Shown here piece after piece: positions 1-5,658 of a stretch of 7,953 nucleotides of DNA. The translations under genes and the position numbers were made by a program. Positions within the stretch are counted from its first letter, which is position 1. Every line of letters starts with the position of its first letter. The DNA lies in the NCBI GenBank assembly GCA_036274155.1, contig DASUGH010000059.1:1-7953 (forward strand), written 5' to 3'. The notes under the pieces are model-generated. The model was given only the letters and a program-made list of their open reading frames with translations, did no database searches and was not told the DNA's origin. Origin of the DNA: Gp6-AA40 sp036274155 (lineage in GTDB: Bacteria > Acidobacteriota > Vicinamibacteria > Vicinamibacterales > UBA2999).

Positions 1-438
1 AGGTCGAGCGGGCTCATCGTCAGCCCGGAGAACGCGCGCACGCAGCTCGAGACGTTTCTGCGCCGCGCCAGCCGGGAACTGCTGATCTACGACTCGAAGC
101 TGACCGATAAGCGAATCCATCAGGTGCTCAATGAGCGGGCCAGGGCCGGGGTCGAGATTCGGGTGATCGGACACGCCGGAGAGGGCTCAGGCATTCCGTC
201 ACGGGGGCTCGACTCCAACCGGCTGCACCTGCGCGCCATCGTCCGCGACGGCAACGCCGCCTTCGTGGGCAGCCAGAGCCTCCGCAAGGTGGAACTCGAC
301 GAGCGGCGCGAGGTCGGCATCGCGGTGCGCGAGCCTTCGGTGGTCCAGAGAATCCGGGAGACCTTCGAGAGCGACTGGCCGGTCCATGCATCTCGCTCCA
401 ACGTGCATGGGGTGCAGCGGGCCAACCTCTGGCGATAG
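1..438 (+). CDS. Phospholipase D-like domain protein, C-terminal part (5' end outside window)
   Basis: The reading frame is open from base 1 and stops at TAG 436-438, so only the last 145 residues are visible. Seen: the second half of a PLD-type domain, beginning with a strand/helix segment (LETFLRRASRELLIYDSKL) and ending in a degenerate HKD motif at window residues 76-93. The family pattern HxK-x4-D-x6-GSxN is kept in spacing as H76, R78, D83, G90-S91, Q92-S93, so Lys is replaced by Arg and the final Asn by Ser. The family includes cardiolipin synthases, phosphatidylserine synthases and nucleases that form a phospho-histidine intermediate. The substrate cannot be told from this fragment. 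The catalytic His and the Asp remain. The Arg-containing motif may define a subfamily rather than an inactive enzyme. The gene converges on the DUF4136 gene with a 7-base gap. Confidence 0.8.
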   Translation, partial: RSSGLIVSPENARTQLETFLRRASRELLIYDSKLTDKRIHQVLNERARAGVEIRVIGHAGEGSGIPSRGLDSNRLHLRAIVRDGNAAFVGSQSLRKVELDERREVGIAVREPSVVQRIRETFESDWPVHASRSNVHGVQRANLWR

Positions 439-445
439 GTGCACC

Positions 446-979
446 TCAGCTGTCCCGGCCGGGATAGCGGGAGAAGATCTTTGCCACGCGGTCGTTGATC
501 GTGTGGGCGAACGCCTGCGGCGACGGGTCGACCGGCATGGCAACCCGTGCGACGAAGAGCTCGCGGTTCGTCACTGGATGGCGAATGACCACGAACAATG
601 TCGCCACCGGGTACGTCGGCCGCTCACCGCGAGGCCCGCGGAGCTTCGATTTCAGATCGATGTCGGTGCGCGGGACCATCCCGTAGCTGACCGCGACGTC
701 AGCCGGACCGGTGGCCCGCCTGGTCAAGCCCAGCGCCGCGAGCTGTCGGTCGACGGCGGCGACGATGTGATCATGCGTCGGCGCATCGAATGCCGGGCGG
801 CCGCGTTCCCAGACGTAGCTCCGCAACCTCGAGAAGTTCGTGCGCTTGTCGACGCGGCTCGTGACTTCGTACTTGCGCGGCTCGCCGGCTGTGCTGCCGG
901 AAGGCACCACGGCAAGCGCCGCGGCGATCAGCAGCACGCCCGCGGGCAGCCGCCGAGGCCGCCGGCGCGTTTCCGTCAC
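446..979 (-). CDS. DUF4136 family exported protein
   Basis: This is a 177-residue protein. Seen: an Arg-rich N-terminus (residues 5-10), a hydrophobic signal segment (about 11-31) and a mature part of about 37-172. The mature part matches the DUF4136 layout: an early 'NFSRLRSYVW' segment (48-57), a middle 'DVAVSYGMVPRTDIDLK' strand region, a 'LFVVIRHPVTNRELFVARV' hairpin (128-146) and a closing 'INDRVAKIFSRYP' helix. DUF4136 proteins are envelope proteins, often lipoproteins, of unknown function. Here no lipobox cysteine is visible, so periplasmic secretion is more likely than lipidation. I chose GTG at 979 because it overlaps the upstream gene's TGA (GTGA) and has a GAGGG sequence just upstream. 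A GTG at 994 in the same frame is the alternative. The overlap implies translational coupling. Family assignment is from recognition of the pattern only. Confidence 0.75.
   Translation of the reverse strand: MTETRRRPRRLPAGVLLIAAALAVVPSGSTAGEPRKYEVTSRVDKRTNFSRLRSYVWERGRPAFDAPTHDHIVAAVDRQLAALGLTRRATGPADVAVSYGMVPRTDIDLKSKLRGPRGERPTYPVATLFVVIRHPVTNRELFVARVAMPVDPSPQAFAHTINDRVAKIFSRYPGRDS
449..468. repeat. Inverted repeat at the junction of convergent genes
   Basis: The 12-base perfect palindrome TCCCGGCCGGGA (453-464) extends to an 8-pair stem around a GGCC loop, with one G-T pair on the + strand. It lies just beyond the stop of the phospholipase D-like gene and inside the last codons of the minus-strand DUF4136 gene. 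It could help end + strand transcription, but there is no T-run on either side and the bases are coding, so chance is possible. Confidence 0.3.
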
Positions 980-1314
980 ACGACCCTCACCCACTTGAAG
1001 TCCCGCGCGATCGTGTCTCCTTTCGCGTTCAGCACGAGCACCGTCACTTCGTACAGGCCGGACGGCATTTTTCTCAGGACCATGCTGTTCAGCCTCGGTG
1101 CGCGCTCACCATCCAGCTCAATCATCGAGCTGCGGTAGAAGTCTTCTGACTCGGCAACGACTTCGAGGGCGCGATTCTCCGGCGCCTGTTCCACGAGTGC
1201 CTGGACGATGACCTCTGCCCGAGAGGCCTGGCCGATATACACCTTCAGGCGCGGCCCCGCATCAACCGCCGACGCGAGACAGGTCAGGACGAAGACGGCA
1301 CCGAGTTTCCTCAT
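976..1314 (-). CDS. Small secreted protein of unknown function, first gene of a two-gene minus-strand operon
   Basis: This is a 112-residue protein starting at ATG 1314 with GGAGGGGG ten bases upstream. Residues 1-20 (MRKLGAVFVLTCLASAVDAG) form a typical Sec signal peptide. Residues 21-45 look mixed. The C-terminal half (about 72-112) alternates hydrophobic residues and reads as a beta hairpin or small beta-sandwich, with 'PSGLYEVTVLVLNAKGD' typical of a strand-turn-strand. I do not recognise a family. No catalytic motif and no mature cysteine is visible. Its TGA overlaps the GTG of the DUF4136 gene, so the two are very probably co-translated and act together in the periplasm or outer envelope. 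The reading frame extends upstream to 1398 but without a better ribosome site, and the signal peptide fixes the start at 1314. Confidence 0.7.
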   Translation of the reverse strand: MRKLGAVFVLTCLASAVDAGPRLKVYIGQASRAEVIVQALVEQAPENRALEVVAESEDFYRSSMIELDGERAPRLNSMVLRKMPSGLYEVTVLVLNAKGDTIARDFKWVRVV

Positions 1315-1324
1315 TGGCTCGTAA

Positions 1325-1332
1325 CCCCCTCC
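1325..1332 (-). promoter_or_regulatory. Strong ribosome binding site deciding the ATG at 1314
   Basis: On the minus strand the sequence reads GGAGGGGG, ten bases before ATG 1314. It supports this start over the upstream extension to 1398. No clear promoter elements could be picked out between here and the divergent kinase gene. Confidence 0.6.
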
Positions 1333-1555
1333 ATACAGGATGGTTTCCTGAGCCGGAGGGAGGTATGCGGATTCGGAATTGCGGACGTCCGCGCGCATGG
1401 AGCGGCTGCGCGCGTGCAGATTGCCGGATCCGCATAGCGGCTCAAGCGGAGTCGCCGTAAGTTCAACTCACGCGGGCGTCAACCGCGGATGTAAATGCCC
1501 AACCTCGTCGTTCGTGCAGTGTTTGAACGGTCGCTCTCTACGCGTTCACCGCATT

Positions 1556-1560
1556 GAGGT
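1556..1560 (+). promoter_or_regulatory. Ribosome binding site supporting the GTG start at 1565
   Basis: GAGGT lies four bases before GTG 1565. It is modest, but no other in-frame start between 1379 and the H-box has a better one. The 250-base divergent spacer 1315-1564 otherwise shows no promoter I can defend. Confidence 0.45.
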
Positions 1561-1564
1561 ACTT

Positions 1565-3952
1565 GTGGCCAAGGCACCCACGCCAGGGAACACCACCGCG
1601 GCGGTTCGAAGAAGCGTCGTCGGCCGCCGGGCACGGCACACGGCGGACGAGAGTGCCCGGCCGAATCAGCGGCGGGCTGACGGCAGCGACCGGCTCAAGC
1701 AGCTGAACGAACAACTCACAAGGATTGGTGAGGCCAAGGCGCGGTACTTCGCCAATATCAGCCACGAGCTGCGGACGCCGCTTGCGTTGATTCTCGGGCC
1801 CATCGAGAAACATCTCCGTGAGACCCCCGGAATGGATGGAGCGCTGCGGCGCGACCTCGAGGTCGTCCTGCGGAATGCCCGCACCGCGCTTCGTCACGTG
1901 AACGACCTGCTCGACGTTGCGAAGATCGAGGCCGGCCGCGTCGCCGTGGACTATGTCGCCGTCGATGCGGCCGCGCTGGTGCGGACCGTCTCGCGACATT
2001 TCTCTGCGCTCGCAGAGGAGCAGCGTTGCACGTTCACCGTAGATGCGCCGGCGCAGCTGCCGGTCGAAACGGATGCCGACAAGCTGCAGAGCATCCTGCT
2101 CAACCTCGTGTCCAACGCCTTCAAGTACACGCCGCAGGGCGGCCGCGTGCGCGTGACGCTGCGCGACGCGGGTCAGCGGTTCCAGCTCGAGGTTGCCGAC
2201 AGCGGCCCGGGGATTCCCTCTGCCAAGCGCAAGACCGTTTTCGACCGATTCGAGCGTCTCGAAGGCGAGGGAGCCCAGCAGCCCACCGGGACCGGCCTGG
2301 GCCTGTCAATCGTGAAGGACTTCGCGGTCCTGCTCGGAGGCGGTGTCGGCATCGGCGATGCGCCGGAATCCGGGGCTCTCTTCGTGGTTGACCTGCCTGC
2401 GACGGCGCCGCCGGGCACTGAAGTCGCCCCGGCTCCGGCCGACGACGAACGAGCGGCGGCAGCGGAGGCAGAGGTGGTCGTTGCTCTGCTCAGACAGTCG
2501 AATGAGCCGGTCTCCCAACCTGAGGTGACGGCCGGGACTGCCGGCCGGGTGCTGATCGTCGAGGACAGCCAGGACATGAATCGCTTCATCGCCAGCTGCC
2601 TGAGCCGCGACGGGTTCACGGTCATTGAAGCCTTCGATGGCATGCAGGGATATGAGAAGGCGACGGCCGATCATCCGGACCTGGTGCTCACCGACATCGT
2701 GATGCCGCGAATGCCCGGCGACGAGCTCATCCGCCGTCTGAGGCAGCGATCCGATTTCAGCTCGACACCGATCCTCGTTCTGGGAGCGAAGTCCGGGGAG
2801 CAGTTCGGTGATCGTCTGAAGGCGGGCGACGTCCAGGACTACCTCGACAAGCCGTTCTCCGTTGACGAGCTTCGTGTGCGTGTGCGCGCACTCATTCGTG
2901 ACAAGAAGGCCTCGGAGCAGTCTGGAACTCCGATGCGCGATGCCGCGACGAGCGCCCGCACGGCGATTTCAAGTGTGATCGCCAGCTTCCCGGCGGCAAG
3001 CGTGCAGATGGCCTTCCAGACCGTCGCTCTCGTGGCGCAGAACCTGACGGGCGCCTCGTATGCCGCCGTGGCGATCGGCGGCGACGTCGAACGTCCCCTG
3101 GACGTCTGGGCGGTGACCGGCCTGAGCGCCGATCAAATGGCGACAGCGGGACGACATCCCGGACCGGTGGGTCTGCTTGGACTCGTCGGAAGCGAACACC
3201 GGACGACGGTCGTTCGAGCCCCTGCCCCGCACCACCCTGAAACACGGAGCGTGCTTGGCGTGCCGATTCGGTGCGACGGGCACCCGGTCGGCAGCGTGTA
3301 TGTCGCGAGCAAACGCGGGGGCGCTGAATTCACCGATTCGGATCAGCGTGCCGTCGACATGCTCGCCGCCCGCGCCGGCGCTGCGCTGCAGGCCGCACGG
3401 CAGCATGCGGGAGGCGCGTCCGTCGGCGCATGGCTGCAGTCACTGATCGATCAGATGCCGGGCGGCGTTCAGCTGATGGACCGCCACGGTCACGTAACGC
3501 TTTCGAACCGCTGGCTGCGCTCGCTGGCGAAGGCCGGGCCGCCGGTTGTCGACCGCTACGGCAACGCGATCACGATCGACTTCCGAGAGCCGACGGGCGA
3601 TCAGGTTGAACCGGATAATCTGCCGCTCGTGAGCGCACTCGCCGGCCAGCAGATCACCCGCAGGCGGGAGCTGTTTGCCCGGCGGCACGACGACACGCTG
3701 GTGCCGCTGCACGTGAGCGCCACGCCGATCTTCACATCGGACGGGACCTGTGCGGGCGCCGCGATGGTCATTCGTGAGATCACGCTGCTCAGGGAGGCGG
3801 GACGCGTTCACAACTGGGCAGCGATTGCGACCGCCGAACGCCGCCAGCCGCTCGGCATCAGGCCGCCGAGACAGCCGCTCGTGGGCACGCCCAGTGTCGA
3901 CAACAGCGGCGCGAAAAGCACCGCCCGCGCCGTTCCGCGCCGACGTGTATGA
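1565..3952 (+). CDS. Soluble hybrid histidine kinase, HisKA-HATPase-REC-GAF-PAS
   Basis: This is a 795-residue cytoplasmic kinase with no transmembrane segment. Start GTG 1565 is chosen because GAGGT (1556-1560) precedes it. The frame is open to a TTG at 1379, but those residues look non-coding. Domains seen: HisKA with H-box 'FANISHELRTPL', phosphoacceptor His67; HATPase_c with N-box 'LNLVSNAFKYTP' (Asn184), G1 'DSGPGIP' (212-218), F-box (from about 226) and G2 'GTGLGLSIVK' (242-251); an Ala/Pro linker; a receiver (about 327-444) with E333/D334, phosphoacceptor Asp377 and Lys429; a GAF-like domain (about 457-614); and a PAS domain (about 619-740). The kinase core is complete. Two oddities: the receiver's usual Thr/Ser switch residue is Gly407 (ILVLGAK), and the sensory domains come after the receiver. 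The last 55 residues resemble the start of another H-box ('NWAAIATAERRQPLGI'; compare HDLRQPL) and then run out, suggesting loss of a second kinase module. It is probably co-transcribed with the exported protein 13 bases downstream. Confidence 0.9.
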   Translation: MAKAPTPGNTTAAVRRSVVGRRARHTADESARPNQRRADGSDRLKQLNEQLTRIGEAKARYFANISHELRTPLALILGPIEKHLRETPGMDGALRRDLEVVLRNARTALRHVNDLLDVAKIEAGRVAVDYVAVDAAALVRTVSRHFSALAEEQRCTFTVDAPAQLPVETDADKLQSILLNLVSNAFKYTPQGGRVRVTLRDAGQRFQLEVADSGPGIPSAKRKTVFDRFERLEGEGAQQPTGTGLGLSIVKDFAVLLGGGVGIGDAPESGALFVVDLPATAPPGTEVAPAPADDERAAAAEAEVVVALLRQSNEPVSQPEVTAGTAGRVLIVEDSQDMNRFIASCLSRDGFTVIEAFDGMQGYEKATADHPDLVLTDIVMPRMPGDELIRRLRQRSDFSSTPILVLGAKSGEQFGDRLKAGDVQDYLDKPFSVDELRVRVRALIRDKKASEQSGTPMRDAATSARTAISSVIASFPAASVQMAFQTVALVAQNLTGASYAAVAIGGDVERPLDVWAVTGLSADQMATAGRHPGPVGLLGLVGSEHRTTVVRAPAPHHPETRSVLGVPIRCDGHPVGSVYVASKRGGAEFTDSDQRAVDMLAARAGAALQAARQHAGGASVGAWLQSLIDQMPGGVQLMDRHGHVTLSNRWLRSLAKAGPPVVDRYGNAITIDFREPTGDQVEPDNLPLVSALAGQQITRRRELFARRHDDTLVPLHVSATPIFTSDGTCAGAAMVIREITLLREAGRVHNWAAIATAERRQPLGIRPPRQPLVGTPSVDNSGAKSTARAVPRRRV

Positions 3953-3954
3953 CG

Positions 3955-3960
3955 AGGAGG
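3955..3960 (+). promoter_or_regulatory. Consensus ribosome binding site for the exported protein gene
   Basis: AGGAGG sits five bases before ATG 3966 and begins two bases after the kinase stop codon (TGA 3950-3952). The spacing fixes the start and argues for co-transcription with the kinase. Confidence 0.75.
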
Positions 3961-3965
3961 GATCC

Positions 3966-4472
3966 ATGATCCGAAGAGCGATCGTTCGCATCGCCGCGCC
4001 GCTCGTCACGGTACTGCTCGCGGTCAGCGTACCCGCCTACGCGCAGCGATTCGACGCGGCGAGGCGTGAAACCGTCGCGGCGATCCCGGGCCTCGACGTC
4101 GTGACCATCCGGGATACGGTCACGAACAGCTGCTACACGCTCTTCATCCTCGAGCCGGCGATTCCGCGCGTGCCGTCGGTTGTGCCCGACCAGAGAAGCG
4201 CCCAGGAACTGGCGGATGAGCGCGACCGGCGGCTGGCCGCCCTGCTCGCGGAGTACGAGCGCAGCCAGTTCGCGCCGGTCCCCGGCTTCCCGGTGCCGAC
4301 GCTGCGGTATGGATGGGAAGGAAACAGAGTGCAGAGCGAGTACGAGCAGCGGCTCCGCGACAAGGAGTTCAGCCGTCTCGAAGAACAGATTACGCGGCTC
4401 GCCGCCGCCCCTCGCCTGGCGGTGGCGGGTCCGTCGTCCTGCACGGCGCCCGCGGCGGCATTGAAGCGCTGA
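3966..4472 (+). CDS. Exported protein of unknown function downstream of the hybrid kinase
   Basis: This is a 168-residue protein with a clear Sec signal peptide: MIRR, a hydrophobic core to residue 21, and AYA before a predicted cut after residue 26. The mature part has a short strand region with 'TVTNSCYTLFILEP' (Cys56), then a charged, probably helical stretch (75-101, QRSAQELADERDRRLAALLAEYERS split by few prolines), a Pro/Gly-rich linker (103-118), a second amphipathic helix (121-145) and a Cys near the end (Cys159). The two mature cysteines could form a disulfide. I do not recognise the family. It follows the kinase gene by 13 bases with a perfect ribosome site, so it is likely in one transcript. 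A periplasmic protein paired with a soluble kinase is unexpected, since they cannot touch directly. A shared physiological output is one explanation. Confidence 0.75.
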   Translation: MIRRAIVRIAAPLVTVLLAVSVPAYAQRFDAARRETVAAIPGLDVVTIRDTVTNSCYTLFILEPAIPRVPSVVPDQRSAQELADERDRRLAALLAEYERSQFAPVPGFPVPTLRYGWEGNRVQSEYEQRLRDKEFSRLEEQITRLAAAPRLAVAGPSSCTAPAAALKR

Positions 4473-4520
4473 GAGCACGCGCCGGGGAATCCCCTGACCC
4501 ACCGGACATCTTCTTCGCCG

Positions 4521-4559
4521 CGGCCCTGCCTGCTTCGCAGCTCGTCATTGGCAGGGCCG
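4521..4559. terminator. Hairpin after the kinase operon, possible terminator
   Basis: CGGCCCTGCC (4521-4530) is perfectly complementary to GGCAGGGCCG (4550-4559), a 10-pair GC-rich stem with a 19-base loop, 48 bases after the stop of the exported protein gene. There is no T-run behind it, so it is not a classic intrinsic terminator. It could pause polymerase or protect the 3' end of the message. Confidence 0.45.
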
Positions 4560-4642
4560 TCATCCCCCCACCGCACGCTGGAAGGAGTGCCAGAGAATCG
4601 CGCGGCATCGCCTGCCCGGATTGCCGTGTCAGCATCGCGAGT

Positions 4643-4682
4643 CGGTACCCTGACCGAATGCCGTGAGCATCACAGGATACCG
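4643..4682. repeat. Long-spaced inverted repeat, candidate activator site
   Basis: CGGTACCCTG (4643-4652) and CAGGATACCG (4673-4682) are inverted copies with a single mismatch, half-site centres 30 bases apart (about three helical turns). The left arm also forms a smaller dyad TCGGT-N6-ACCGA (4642-4657). The repeat sits roughly 120 bases upstream of the start expected for the sigma-54 promoter at 4756, which is where enhancer sites for sigma-54 activators usually lie. Function is inferred from position only. Confidence 0.4.
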
Positions 4683-4722
4683 TGCGCCACCGCGAACACG
4701 CTGGCCCGATCGCTCGCTGTGG

Positions 4723-4736
4723 CTCGCATCTGCGAG
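4723..4736. repeat. Near-perfect palindrome upstream of the sigma-54 promoter
   Basis: CTCGCA-TC-TGCGAG has two perfect six-base arms and a two-base spacer, ending 19 bases before the -24 element. It could be an operator for a dimeric regulator. No matching second copy was found in the window. Confidence 0.35.
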
Positions 4737-4755
4737 GGTTCTCACTCTCGACGTC

Positions 4756-4771
4756 TGGCATATCGGTTGCT
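4756..4771 (+). promoter_or_regulatory. Sigma-54 (RpoN) promoter for the response regulator gene
   Basis: TGGCATATCGGTTGCT matches the -24/-12 consensus TGGCACG-N4-TTGCW at TGGCA and TTGCT with exact spacing (GG-N10-GC). Only two consensus positions in the middle differ. The expected start is near 4782, leaving a leader of about 60 bases before ATG 4843. The strand and position point only to the response regulator gene. Such promoters need an AAA+ activator, and one is encoded at 5659-7242. I found no other match of this quality in the intergenic spaces of the window. Confidence 0.75.
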
Positions 4772-4842
4772 CGTTTGACCAACGCAAACGATGACAGCGC
4801 GCAGGTAGTTCACGGCGCGCACATATCACTTCATTTTTCGAG

Positions 4843-5490
4843 ATGACACACGTGGCCACAGTGATGAAGACGAAGCCGAGCGTTGTGATCGCCGACAGCC
4901 ACCGCCTGGTGGCAGCCGGCCTCAGTCAGCTGCTCGCGCCGCATTGCGATGTGCGAGCGATCGTGTGCGACGCGACAGCGTTGCTGAATGAAGTCCGCGC
5001 CTCCGCGCCGGACCTGGTGGTGCAGGACATCGTGATCCCACCCGTCGATGGCATCGAAGTCATCCGTCAGATCAAGGCGATCGACCCGGCGATCCGCGTC
5101 ATCGTCGTGACGACCTACGACGATCCGGGCCTGGCGGCGCAGGCGTTCCGCGTCGGTGCATCCGCGTACGTGCTCAAGAAATGCGCCGCGTCGGAGCTGC
5201 TCGAGGGCGTCCGCTCCGCGATGACCCAGGGCACCTATGTGACGCCGCTCCTCGCGGCGGAGATGATCGGCGCGCTGACGAAGCCGCAGCAGTACGGACC
5301 GCCGATTACGCCGCGCCAGCGGGAGGTCCTCCGGCTGCTCGCCGAAGGCAAGTCGATGAAGGAAGTCGCCGCCGCCCTGAACCTGACGGTGCGGACCGTC
5401 GCGTTCCACAAGTACCGGATGATGGAACAGCAGCACATCAAGAGCAGTGCGGAACTTGTCCGCTTCGCCGTAGGGCAGCACATCGTCTAG
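4843..5490 (+). CDS. NarL/LuxR-family response regulator (REC-HTH)
   Basis: This is a 215-residue DNA-binding response regulator. Seen: a receiver domain (about 12-128) with Asp18, phosphoacceptor Asp62 in 'LVVQDIVIPP', Thr90/Thr91 after the fourth strand (VIVVTT) and Lys112 in 'YVLKK'; then a LuxR-type helix-turn-helix (about 154-211) beginning 'ITPRQREVLRLLAEGKS' with recognition-helix region 'RTVAFHKYRMM'. The acidic pocket reads A-D-S-H, so the second of the usual two acids is Ser19. Partner kinases are usually HisKA_3 type for this family, and a HisKA_3-like stub lies at 7337-7663. The start is uncertain: ATG 4843 has no clear ribosome site, and ATG 4864 is an alternative that still keeps the whole receiver domain. 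Transcription probably comes from the sigma-54 promoter at 4756. Confidence 0.9.
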   Translation: MTHVATVMKTKPSVVIADSHRLVAAGLSQLLAPHCDVRAIVCDATALLNEVRASAPDLVVQDIVIPPVDGIEVIRQIKAIDPAIRVIVVTTYDDPGLAAQAFRVGASAYVLKKCAASELLEGVRSAMTQGTYVTPLLAAEMIGALTKPQQYGPPITPRQREVLRLLAEGKSMKEVAAALNLTVRTVAFHKYRMMEQQHIKSSAELVRFAVGQHIV

Positions 5491-5519
5491 CCGTTCCGCG
5501 CGCGTCCGCCCGGTCACTG

Positions 5520-5556
5520 CTTGTCGTCTCCCGCCGCGGGGGCGGGAGATGACAAG
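5520..5556. terminator. 16-pair hairpin between the response regulator and the sigma-54 activator
   Basis: CTTGTCGTCTCCCGCC (5520-5535) pairs with GGCGGGAGATGACAAG (5541-5556) around the loop GCGGG. All 16 positions pair on the + strand if one G-U is allowed. It begins 30 bases after the response regulator stop. No T-run follows, so it may be a terminator of the U-less kind, an attenuator, or an mRNA end. It would lie within codons if the activator began at a TTG at 5521, which argues for the later start. Confidence 0.6.
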
Positions 5557-5572
5557 CTGTCAATTCTGACAG
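5557..5572. repeat. CTGTCA-N4-TGACAG dyad directly after the hairpin
   Basis: CTGTCA (5557-5562) and TGACAG (5567-5572) are perfect inverted arms with a four-base spacer, abutting the larger hairpin with no gap. The core TGTCA-N4-TGACA has the shape of a regulator binding site and lies 87 bases before the activator's ATG, so autoregulation is possible. A second small RNA hairpin is the other reading. Confidence 0.4.
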
Positions 5573-5658
5573 GCCGCCGGGCAAAACACCTTCGCAGTTT
5601 CTGGTACTTCTGCGGGCAGACTTCTCGCCCGGCTGGAACTATCCTCGCGCTGCCAGCT

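Noticed and set aside
386..1138. Open 250-residue frame on the + strand opposite the DUF4136 operon
   Set aside because: It is rich in Arg and Cys, has no domain or ribosome site, and overlaps two better-supported genes.
1316..1354. Nested five-base inverted repeats (GGCTC/GAGCC and CAGGA/TCCTG) in the leader of the minus-strand operon
   Set aside because: The stems are too short to claim a riboswitch or thermosensor, and the ribosome site would stay in the loop.
1368..1383. GG-N10-GC match resembling a sigma-54 promoter upstream of the hybrid kinase
   Set aside because: TTGC is present, but the -24 half has only GG, and the site is about 180 bases from the start codon. Such weak matches occur by chance in GC-rich DNA.
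1379..1564. N-terminal extension of the hybrid kinase to TTG 1379
   Set aside because: The added residues have no domain character, the TTG lacks a ribosome site, and the extension fills the divergent promoter region.
4548..4778. Open 76-residue frame in the intergenic region before the response regulator
   Set aside because: It has no ribosome site or domain and overlaps the inverted repeats and the sigma-54 promoter, so it is more likely chance.
4797..4820. GCGCGC repeated 12 bases apart in the leader of the response regulator
   Set aside because: Short self-complementary GC words are frequent at this composition and nothing else supports a role.
4831..5517. Open 228-residue frame on the minus strand opposite the response regulator
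   Set aside because: It is antisense to a well-supported REC-HTH gene. Its His/Arg/Asp-rich composition is typical of shadow frames in GC-rich DNA, and no domain is recognisable.
5634..5649. TGGAACTATCCTCGCG, a second sigma-54-like match before the activator gene
   Set aside because: The -12 half is degraded, and the predicted start would fall on the ATG itself, leaving no leader.
5521..5658. N-terminal extension of the sigma-54 activator to TTG 5521
   Set aside because: It would run through a 16-pair hairpin and a dyad and adds no recognisable sequence. The GAF-like domain starts well after ATG 5659.
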